64,000 nucleotides of DNA, from the NCBI RefSeq assembly GCF_036850765.1, contig NC_089496.1:46614113-46678112 (forward strand). The letters run 5' to 3'. The notes under the pieces were generated by a model. It was not told the origin of the DNA. It did not search any database and was given only the letters and a program-made list of their open reading frames with translations. Source of the stretch: Saccopteryx bilineata. Taxonomy: Eukaryota > Chordata > Mammalia > Chiroptera > Emballonuridae. Shown piece after piece: positions 24,501 through 36,500 of this stretch; the first letter of the stretch is position 1, and each line of letters begins with the position of its first letter. The position numbers were made by a program, and so were the translations under genes.

Positions 24501-27500
24501 GCGAAGTGTCACCATGTTGAGCTGGAGGGCAGCTCTCCAGAGCTGGGAAATAGGCCCCAATTAGCTCCCAAATCTAGTTTTCTGGAAGGTTCGAGGCATC
24601 CTTCTAGGTATTTGCTAAAATGGATAGTAATAGCTAGTGTTTATGCAAGAAAAGAAAAATCCAAGTTAATACATTTCTGTAGGCACCTACCTGCCCCCCC
24701 CCCAAATAGGCAATATTCCTTTAAAGAAAAAGGAATTGATTCCAATGGAACTGCATAGATAGAAAGCCCACATTTCCCTTTCATCCCCACTTTACTACAG
24801 AAAGGAAGAGCATAAAAATAATAATGCTGGTGAACACTGACCACGTTCCAGGCACTGAGCTAAGCACTGTCTGTCTGTCATGCCGGTTAGCCCCACCCAC
24901 AGACCTTGGGGGAGGCGCCATTATTCTCCCCATTAAATAGATAAAGAAACTGAGGCTTGCAGCTGATTGGTGATTTGACCCTTGATGGATTGGACTCCAG
25001 AGCCCATGCTCAGTGTTTTGCTGTCACCACGAAACCCCACACCTTGACCTGATATCGCATATTTTCAAAGCATTTTTGAACTCCTGGGTGGTTTTCCACC
25101 TAGAACTGGACGCACACACCCATGGCTGACAGCACACAACACACCTCATTAAGGTGCGTCTAACAAAAACAGCCAAGGATTGCCAGCTGAACGTGCCGGC
25201 GGGCTCGCGGAGTCGGCTGGCCATGCTTTTCCTGGCAAGCAGCTCTGGCCACGAGCAAGAACGGCTTCCTGTGATACATTGATTGGGCTTCCACCAACAC
25301 CATGGCTGATGTTTTCCTTGCTAGGAGATGATTTAAAAACAGAATTCTCGTGGAGCATTTAAAGTAAAATGAGCTAATGACAATATGTCACTATGATATG
25401 TTTCCTCACTGCCCCGTTTTGGTCCACAGGATGGTGGGACCTTAAGTCATTTCTCTGCTCGAAAGGGGCAGTCATAGCTCCTACTGTGTCCTCTTGTGAT
25501 GATTCTGGTTGGGTCAAGTGGGTGCTCACGCAGGTCGGTTAACTCTGCCTGCCCCCGTCTCTTATCCATGAGACAAGCGGTAAACATAGGCTCAAAGCAG
25601 ACTTTCCAGAAATGTTCCAGCTCCTGGGAAGAGCGCAAAAGACTTCCTCACCAAGAGTTACAAAGTATCCCACAGCTCAACCCCTCAGCAAACTGATAGA
25701 ATAACCGAATTACTCAGTGGTCATTAATTCAGCTTGCCTGAGCATACCTACCAAAAATATCCTTAATTGCTAGTGTTATCCAATTTCAGCAAGAAATTGG
25801 TCCAAAGTCAATATTATGAAAACAGAACTCTGAGATTTGGATTAGCTATGACCAGCAACTTTCTCTGGGGTAAGAGGGCTTGGGTTTTGTGTTGTTCTCT
25901 AATTAAACAGACACTGAGGTTATATTGTCAATGTGCTTTAGTGGCCACCAGATAGCCTCCTATTTCCTGTGGGCCGCAGGACAGCAGTAACTGATCACTA
26001 AAGGTTAAAAGAACAATCACAGCCCCTCAACTCTTCATATTCTACATATTTTAAACATTTTTAAATGAAACACACTTTGTTTATAGCATGTGGGATTGAA
26101 TTCATTTGCAAACAATGGATTTTTTTTTAATTTGTTTTAAGACATCTTCATTTTAATAAAACATCATTATTTAATTCTACATAAACACACTGTTGCTTCA
26201 GATCTTAAGATGAAGTTTATAAGGAAATTTAAAATAGAATTATTATCTAATTCAGCATTTCCACTTCTGGGCAGACACCCGGAGGACTGAAAGCAGGCAC
26301 TCACACAGATATTTGCACGCCCAGGTTTAGAACAACATTTTTCACAATAACCAAAGGGTAGATGCAGCCCAGGAGCCCACCAATGGATGAATGGATAAAC
26401 AAGTTGTGGCACATCAATACCATGGAACGTTATAGGAAATCCTGTCAAGTGTTGTAATGTGTGTGAACTGTAAGGACACGATGCTGAGTGAAATAAACTG
26501 GTCAGAAATGGACAAATACTGTATGATTCCATTTGTGTGAGGTCACTAAGGTAGCCAAATTCAGAGACAGAGTAGAAGGTGGTTGCCAGGGGGCAGGGCA
26601 GGAAGAGTCAGGGGAGTTAGTGTTTGATGGGTACAGGTTTTCAGTTTCGGAAGATGGAAACAGTCTTGGAGATTGATGGTGGTGCTGTTTGCACACAATG
26701 TAAAGATACTTAATCCCACTGAACAGTACACTTAAAAATGGTTAAAATGGTGGATTTTAGGTTATGTATATTTTACCACAATTTTTAAAATTTTTGTTAA
26801 ATAAAATTTGTAAAATTATAATAAAAAACAATAATGAAATCATTTAAAATAGCTAAGCAGGTATCCTTGGTCCTCCTGTCACCATTATTTGTTATTTCTT
26901 TTATTGATTTCTCAAGTAATGTCTACGGCATCTCAGACCTTACCTATATTGACTTATCTGATCCTCAGGATAACTCTAGGAGTAGGTTCTTATGTTATCC
27001 TCATTTTATAAAAGAGAGTCCAATTCTTGTTTTATAAAAGAGTGGCCAAACAAAAAAGCCAAACAAGTCTATTTAGTTCAGTGGGCCAAATTTACATCCA
27101 CTAAATAGATCAATCAAAATATCATTGAAGTTTACTTGAGCTTTGGTGAATTTCTCCTGTTGATAAAGCTAAGATAAATTAGAACTGGTTTTTCCTTTCA
27201 AAAGAGGGCAGAAAGAGAGAACGTGGCCAGTAAACATTACATAAAAATCATAGAATGAACTTCAAACATCATTCTTGATGATTTTATAAAAGTTTAGATC
27301 TTCAAACCCTTGGTGTGGTTAAGTGCTTTTCATAAAGCAGCTGATGATAGGATTTATCATGTGTGTAATATACATATATATTAGAATATATATCATTATT
27401 ATTGCTATTATTTGTACCCAGAAAAACAATTCCTCCTAGCAGGCACTTTGAATAAGCAGCACATCAACTTTGAAAAACTTCAACATCAAATTTTTATTTT

Positions 27501-30500
27501 TCTAGAATGTAGACTGTGCCTTGTTATTGTTAGAGAAATTCCACCAGTGAATTCCCACCTGACAAGACTTTACTATGTTCACAATGTGTTCACTGAACTT
27601 AAAAGCATCTTTTCAGCTTTGGATCTTGATATGAAGCTTTATAAATGATTATTTTAATCATCATACTACATAGCATTGTTCTAAATTGTCAATCCTCAAG
27701 TACTCCCACTGGTGTTCAGTTAAACATTATTTCCACTCACAGGCGTCAAAATAAGACAAGGAAAAGGAAACTAGCCTACCTCAACAGCCCACAAGGACAG
27801 GAGTGGGAACTATGGGCAACTTCTCCAGGAAAGAGGAAGAAGATGCCCGTGGTCATGGGTTCACAGAGAGAGAGTAATCTTGTCTCCCACAAGAGGAGCA
27901 TCGAGGCTTTAAGAAACAACCCAACAAAAGTCCTAAGTGCCTTTTATGAGCCACGACTAGTCCTGGGTCTCCAAACTCAAAAGCCCACATGTGGACACAA
28001 AGGTTCCAGTCCCCAAGGGGGAAAAACATACAAACAATCTGGCTAATTACCAGACTATCTCAGTGAGCTCACGAGTCCAGCATCAGAAAAAGTTTAATGA
28101 GAAAAACAAAACTATGTAAGTTTCATGAGTCAAGACAGATTTCACACTCATCTTGGGAGAGTCCCACATCCGCATAGGATGGATGTCCCAGAGAGATATA
28201 GCAAATGGTGTCTTCATTTTTATTTTTGGTAACATGTAATTTGTTTTGGGCTTTGACAAAAGGGCTGGGCACTTCTAATGTGGCTTCTTTGTTTACAGAC
28301 TGTGGATTGAACGTGCACAAACAGTGCTCCAAGCACGTTCCCAACGACTGTCAGCCTGACCTCAAGAGGATCAAGAAGGTGTACTGTTGCGACCTCACAA
28401 CGCTGGTGAAGGCTCACAACGCTCAGAGGCCCATGGTGGTAGACATATGCATTCGGGAAATTGAAGCAAGAGGTTTGGAAAAGACTCCTTAATATGATTT
28501 TGTTGTTGCTGTTGCCAAGGAAACTTTCTTATAATTGTTAAATTGACTCTCCACTGTTGACGTTGGGAAAATGGACTGCCTAGGCACACGTGAACGCATG
28601 CACACACACATACACACACACATATAAAAACTAAATCAATTTCAGTTTCCTACGTAAACCATTCATGTATGAAGTATGTTCATGTATGCAATCACCACAT
28701 GCTTGCTAAGCATTTATTATGTTCTTCTACACACTGAGGATATTAAAGTCACAGTATTCGCCCTCAAGAAATTCATGCCATAGTATGCAGAATCAGAGGG
28801 GCAAATAATTTGTGGGTGCGCGTATTCAAAGCACTGTGGAGTCACAGAAGAAACCATTACATTCTTATTTGAGGACAAGTCAAAAAGGATTTATGGCAGA
28901 AGTTTGGATCAAGTCTTATAAAGGGCTCCTATGAAAGTAAAGAAATTGTTACTCGACAATGTATTTTCTACCATAGAATTGGTACTTTTCATTTCAAAGA
29001 AGAAAGTTAAAAGGTTAAAAATATCTATGCAGTAAAAAATCAAGGAGGCAACAAAGCTAGAAACGCTTCAAAGAAAAGGTTCTTCCTATTATGCTTGAAT
29101 CTTATCTTCCCTTTGTGCTCTGTTTGGTCACTGTTCCGCTCTTTGGTATCGGAGTGTTCATTGATATGGTACATCAAGCTTCATTGGGGAGACCTTAAAA
29201 TGCTGGATGTAATATGGACAGTTGGACATGTAAAAAGCTCACAGGCATTAACATTTTTGTCATATATGTGCTCTGCTATAGCTGGTGGCCATTATTGTGT
29301 GCACATTGACTTACTATATTCCACAGGCATTTATATATCAGACAACTATGCCATTCTTTCCAAAACAAAACAGAAGAGGACATTTTAGCTCCATATCCCA
29401 GGTCTTTTAGAGATATAGAAGAAATTATTCCTTTTTTTTTTTTCATGCAGGACGAAAACTCTAGTTATTCTGTTTCTTTACATTTTTCTCGCTTAATCTC
29501 AGATGGTAGGAAACACCTCCTGCCTTTTGATTGCTGTGGCTGTCAGAGCAGGGTTTTGTGGGATCTGGGGAGTGATCCATGCAAGGGCTTAGCTGGGTAA
29601 GAACTGAGGAGGGGTGTCCTGCCTCTGAACGAGGGCCTCGGGAAAGTTGCTCTAGGTCTTACTGTTTTGAAGGCTCTGCAATTTGGGGTCAGATCATCAG
29701 CCTCTTCGGAGCCTGCAGTCAGGACTGTGCTTCTCAGAAGAAGCTGGGATCATCCATAATCATCCTCATCAAAAACAACTGATAATCTGAACACAGTTAC
29801 GACCAGGTCTGATGGCTAGTGTGCCCATGGGGAGCAGAGTACTAAGCGTGACAGTGCAAGACCCAGAATGGCAGCTGGTGTTTACACACAACATCTGAAA
29901 TCCAGTCCTTTCTTCCTTCTGATATTTCTGGGACCTTTCCAGGCCTTAGGACAGATCTTACTGAATCAATAAGGTCTAGCAGAAACCACATCGTTTTCTA
30001 ACACAGCAATCAAGTTTCCAGAATCATTTATTAGAATCTTATTTTTCCTGCAACTGTTTGTATGATCATTTATTTGAAGGTATAACAATTAAATCAATCA
30101 CATTTAAACAGTTAACATACTGTCATATTGATGATTAAACATAAAAGTCTATAAATTTGTTTTTTGGTTTTTTATTTTCCAATTATACTTGACAGTCAAT
30201 CTTATATTAGTTTCAGGTGAATAGCATAGTGGTTAGACAATTATATACTTCATAAACTTAAACCCCCAATGAGCCTAGTCTAGTCCCTACCTGGCACCAT
30301 ACCTGTAGTTATTACACTATTATTGACGACATTCCCCATGCTGTGCTTTACATCCCCGTGACTATTTTGTAACTGTAAAAGACTACAAAATTGGGCATAT
30401 TTCCAACAAAATCAGGATGTCATGTATCACCTGCATGCAGACATTGACGAGCATGCACATGCAATATGGCCCATGGATTAAAACAAGGCTGGAGAGGGAG

Positions 30501-33500
30501 CAGGAAGCATCCTGGAGCTGCCTGATGAACAATAAAAACAAGAGACTATGACTGATGGGAATCGTAACCATGGTTCGCTTTGCAAAGCCAGGCAGGAAGA
30601 AGACCAGGTTACCGCGGTCTCCACGGCTGCACAAATAAAGACGGACCAACTCGGAAACTGAGATGGACAAGCCCGAGTTCTGTTGTAACCGCGTATAATA
30701 TACATACATGAGCACGGGAGATTTTTGCTCGTTTCCTGATAGCACACAGTGCAGATAAGGTTAAGAGTCCCTTTTAGGCCCTGGCCGGTTGGCTCAGTGG
30801 TAGAGCATCGGCCTGGCGTGCGGGGGACCCGGATTCGATTCCCGGCCAGGGCACACAGGAGAAGCACTCATCTGCTTCTCCACCCCTCCCCCTCTCCTTC
30901 CTCTCTGTCTCTCTCTTCCCCTCCCGCAGCCAAGGCTCCATTGGAGCAAAGATGGCCCGGGCGCTGGGGATGGCTCCTTGGCCTCTGCCCCAGGCGCTAG
31001 AGTGGCTCTGGTCGCAGCAGAGCGAGGCCCCGGAGGGGCAGAGCATAGCCCCCTGGTGAGCAGAGCGTCGCCCCTGGTGGGCGTGCCCAGGTGGATCCCG
31101 GTCAGGCACATGCGGGAGTCTGTCTGACTGTCTCTCCCCGTTTCCAGCTTCAGAGAAATACAAAAAAAAAAAAAAAAAAAAAAAAAGAGTCCCTTTTAGA
31201 TGTTTCAGGAAGCTCAAGTGAAAGTCTGTCTGTCTCTTCTTTAATAGGATTGAAGTCAGAAGGTCTTTACAGAGTCTCCGGGTTCACCGAGCACATCGAA
31301 GATGTCAAAATGGCATTTGATCGAGGTGGGTTCGCATTGTCTGGAAAGCCAAACGACTTGCCGTAGTGCCCTCTCTTCTGGGGCCAGATTTTATCCATGC
31401 TGGGACTGGGCTTTCAGGGCTTCTGAGAGCAGCTCTTCAGGAAGCCAAGGAATAATGGTGTACAATCTCCCCGTTCTCTGGGAGAATTGTTTTTCTTAAA
31501 AAGTGTGGACAAGTGCCCTGGCCGGTTGGCTCAGCAGTAGAGCGTCGGCCTGGCGTGCGGGGGACCTGGGTTCGATTCCCAGCCAGGGCACATAGGAGAA
31601 GTGCCCATTTGCTTCTCCATCCCCCCCCCCATCCTTCCTCTCTGTCTCTCTCTTCCCCTCCCGCAGCCAAGGCTCCATTGGAGCAGAGATGGCCTTGGTG
31701 CTGGGGATGGCTCCTTGGCCTCTGCCCCAGGCGCTAGAGTGGCTCTGGTTGCAGCAGAGCGACGCCCCAGAAGGGCAGAGCATCGCCCCCTGGTGGGCAG
31801 AGCGTCACCGCTGGTGGGCGTGCTGGGTGGATCCTGGTCGGGCGCATGTGGGAGTCTGTCTGACTGTCTCTCCCCATTTCCAGCTTCAGAAAAATACAAA
31901 AAAAAAAAAAAAAAAAGCGTGGACAAGTGACCACACAAGGGAGTGAGTTTTAAATACTCCTAGAATGAACGGGCAGCCAGCATCTGGTGCCGTTGAGATT
32001 CTTGAGTTGGTCGACCACCATTTACGGCAGTCCACATGGCACCGGCCACCCTCTCAACCCCCACCCTCTCAACCCCCCTGTCGACTTTTTTTCTTCTCCA
32101 AAGCCCCAAGCAAGACAGCGCAAGAGGGGGTGGGGCGCCCCGGGCAGTGAGGTCGGGGAAGCCAGTGGAAATTGGGGAGGTCACTCCTTTTGTTTATATG
32201 ACTGTGTCATGTGCTGTCCAGGCCACATCGTCTCTTGGGCACTTGTTAAAAATACAGATCACCACGGCCCACTCTGGGAACTCATTCAGGAAGCTGAGTG
32301 AGCCCCGAGTTCTGTATTTCTAATGAATAATCCAATCAGTACTGGTGCAGCCCATCGAGGGATGGAAGCCTAGCCCACTAGACGCAGCCTCCACTCTCCA
32401 GAATAGGAGACATGGTCCGTGATGATCTGGCGGCCCTGGCTGTTCACGGTCGTGGCCAGTTCCTCTCCCCTCCCCCGTATACTTTACACCCCAGCAACAT
32501 GGAAATACACCCACCTCACCAGTTTCCCGAACAAGCACCCCCGTCCACGTCGCTCGTCTGTTTAGAGCGTGTTCGCAATCTGCCTGGCAAACACTGCCTC
32601 TGAATCAGGCGTCAGCTTGCCCTTACTCCTGCGTGAAGCCTCCTGACTGCCCCAAGACGACCTGAGGGTTCCATGTCCTTTCCTGCGGACCCTGCCGGGC
32701 TCCACGTGTCTCCAGCACAGCGGGCTTCTAATTTCCTTGTAATTGTTGAGATGCCTGCCGACTCGCAAGGAGTATGTCTTTTCTTCTTGGACTCACTGGG
32801 GCTTAGTAGCCCCTGGCACAGATTAGATTCTCAACAAATGTTTGTTAAATATGTAAGTGGGATCATACGGCTTATCTGCTACACTCTTACTGTTCTCTCT
32901 ACATCAGCTTTTTTTTTTTTATCCTCAGATCCAAATTTGCTGAAGCATTTGTTCTTTCTCTATATAAAATAAAATGCTAATAGTCCCCATGTGGTAGAAA
33001 TGGGTTTTAACAATAAAAAATAAAAATGATCCTGGCCAGTTGGCTCAGCAGTAGAGCTCCGGCCCAGCATGTGGAAGTCCTGGGTTCAATTCCTGGTCAG
33101 GGTGCGCAGAAGAAACAACCATCTGCTTCTCCACCCTTCCCCCTTCTCTCCCCCCACCGCAGCCAAATGGTTTAATCAAGTTGGCACCAGGGCACTAAGG
33201 ATGGCTCCATGGCCTGGCCTCAGGCACTAAAATAGCTTGGATGCTAAGTAACAGAGCAACGCCCCCAGATAGGCAGAGCATGCCCCATTGAGGGCTTGCC
33301 AGGTGGATCCCGGTGAGGGCTCATACAGGAGTCTGTCTCTCTGCCTCCCTGCCTCCCACTCAAAAAAAAAAAAAAAAAAAAAAAAAAGATTATAGTCTGT
33401 GCTAGTTAAATTAAACTGTATTTCCTAATAGCAAAACAAAAATGTCTTTAAAATTATTGTAAAAATGGTAAGGTCAAGGTTTCCCAAATCAAAGTTCTAA

Positions 33501-36500
33501 GGTCTAGAAAGGAAGAACCTAGCTACAGGAAACTTCAGTAAACCTGAAAGAGACAATAGAAACTGAAGATCTTCAACAATTGTTTGTGTAGATTGTCTTC
33601 AAATCCAAGTCCAAAGAATATTGGAGGAACTATTTAAGGGCCTTTTGATATTTATGTTTAATTACAAATTTGGTGTTACTGTACTCTATTATGAATCGGG
33701 ACACAATCTAGAACATGAGTTTTATGCTGAGTTTCTATGTAACCAATTACCAGGGGCTGGACCACGAAGAACTATTTTAAGTCTGTTTCACTACCCTTTG
33801 GCTGCACTTACCCTCAGACCCAAAATCGCTCTCACCAAACTTCTTTTCGGCACTGCCTGCATCTCAATGTTATTAGAAGTAGTCAGCTGAGACTTGTAAG
33901 GGAGCATTCATTGTTGGATTTATTTTTTCTTTCTGGGCGTGCTATAACTTGGTAAAAATAAGGTCCTAATTAGGATTTGGACCATTGATTGTTTTTCAGA
34001 TGGTGAAAAGGCAGACATATCTGCCAACATCTACCCAGACATAAACATCATCACCGGAGCCCTTAAACTGTATTTCAGAGACTTACCCATTCCTGTCATC
34101 ACCTACGATACCTATTCCAAATTTATAGAAGCAGCAAGTAAGTATTAAGAACTCATTTTTTATTTGTACCAAAATATTAATCACCTATGATACCTATTTC
34201 ACATTTATAGGAGTTGCAAGTATTAAAAATCTAATTACTCGTACCAAATTTTTAAGGAATATGCTTTTGAAGATTAAAGCTCAGCACTGTTAAAATTATT
34301 GTGTGAATGGCTTGCTTTGCCAAGCGCGTGCGCAATGGTGCAGTTACTAGAAAAGCAGGCAGAGTGTCCCGGCTGAGCTGAACCATTACCAAGACAAGTC
34401 TGCTGAGTGGAAGCCGGATTCCAGGCAGTTCTGTTTCTCCCCATCATTTCTTCTGTGCTGGGAACCACTCTGTTGTATACTGAAAGTGAGAATGTTTCTG
34501 TTCTAAAAAAAAAAAAAAAAAAAAAAATTAGGTATTCTTCAGTGGGGACTGTAGAGATTAGCGGCTTTCATGCATTAGGTAGAATCCTATTGCTAATCGA
34601 TTAAAGTCATTCCCCAAGTTTTGCCCATCGATGCTGTTCAAAATTAACAATAGGCCGAGAATATACTGTGTCAAGTACTCTGCTAGGAACTCTCCCCAGT
34701 GTCTTCTAGTTTACTCTTCTCTACCTAACGAAGCAACTGTTATTATAATCCCATTTGGCAGAGGAGGAGAGCAAGGCTCACGGGTGTAGGAAGGGAACAT
34801 CAGCCTTGGTCGTCCGTCAGTGCCATTCTGCACTTGGCACTCGGCCCAATAAGAGAGTGGACTATAGTGGGGGCGGGGGGGTACAGACACAACACTTTGC
34901 CTTGGAACATAATGAGCAAGGGATTCAGATGCTGGAATGCATAGCACAGATGTTAAGCACACTTTGAGGAAGTCTTCTAAAAATATATCCCTTGAAAGGT
35001 ATGTGTTACTGGCTACAGTAATGAGTCAGGTAAACATGCAGGCAGGCTGGGATTAGCGCACTGTGCAGATGACTTTGCAGAAGAGCTGCGGCCCTGCTTC
35101 CTGGTAAGAGCATTCCTTCCCTTCTTGGGTGCTGGTGGTCCTGAGTAGAGAAGGTTCTAGCAGCAGGGTACCCTCTTCCCCAGGAGCAATAATGAGAGAG
35201 CTTTCTTTGGGTAGCTGGCAGAGACCTAAGAAGCAGGAGGATCACACTTCCTGTCATTGTCCAAGTCCCTCGGATCTACTTCCTACCTTGGACTGCGCAC
35301 CAGGGTGAACCACGCCAACACTTCGGTGGAAAGGGCCATTAATGTAGGCTGACTTGGCTGGCTCTTCGGCCAGTGCCCTTGCATTGTAAAGTTATTCAGT
35401 TCTGGAAGCCTGCCAGGAAACTTCTTAGACAACGTCAAGGGAATGCTACCAAGTGAGATCTGGTTTAAGTTAGAGCTTGAGACAGTGAGACTGCTGGCAG
35501 ACCCAACATTGAGAGGAAGCTGCAAAGTCCAGTGTGTGCACATGCCCCCAGCGGGCCTCTGCAGGCTGCAGACCCCTGGGAGGCAAGGATCGTGTCCAGC
35601 CTCCACCCACCCACCCAGTGGGCATTCCATTTGCACATGATGCCTAGCCTCAGACTCTTCCGGAATGGAGGACACAAATTTATTATTATCAGAGAGATGT
35701 TACCTGAAATTTCATGAACTTATTAAACTTCCCCTCCATCTGTAGCCTAATTTCTTACTTCTCTGCAAACGTTAACTCGCGGGGCTGTGCTGACACTCCT
35801 TCTGTGTGATCTTCACAGAAATCTCCAACGTGGATGAGAGGCTGGAAGCCGTCCATGAAGTGTTGATGCTGCTGCCTCCTGCCCACTATGAGACCCTCCG
35901 GTACCTAATGATCCACCTCAAGAAGTAAGTTCACACCTCCTTGACACTTTCTCTGCCTACCCTCTGCCCCCGGCAGTTGGTGCTTCAGGAAACGTTCGTC
36001 AACTTTCCTCCCCAACCCACTGAGTGAACAGACACTCCTCCAAAGTGCACAATGCCGCCTTCTCAAGGCCAGCCCCGTTTATAACTGCTAGAACATTCAC
36101 TGTGGCAAGAGCTGCCCGTGACCTTCCCCTGTGTTAGTCTATGAAGCAGGGAATGTTGGGCCCTCGGGTTACAGATGATGTTGCTGAAGCTTAGGGAGCT
36201 TAAGTAACAGACACAAAGAGATGACGTGAAACCCACGTTGAAACACAGGCAGTCTGATCCAGAGCCCACACTCTGTCTTAGCCATTTGTCTACACTGCCT
36301 CCATATCTGCACCTTCCTCCCACACCAGCCCGGTGCTCTGGTTCTATTATTCCACCTTCTGCTCACTCCAGTCCCAGACTCCTGAGCCGGCCTTCCTTCT
36401 GGACGAGCGCATTCCCACCATGATCTCTTGTTTTTCTTTATGTGTGAGTCATCTATCACAGAGGAACAAATTGCCCCAAAATTTAAAGGCTTAAAACAAT

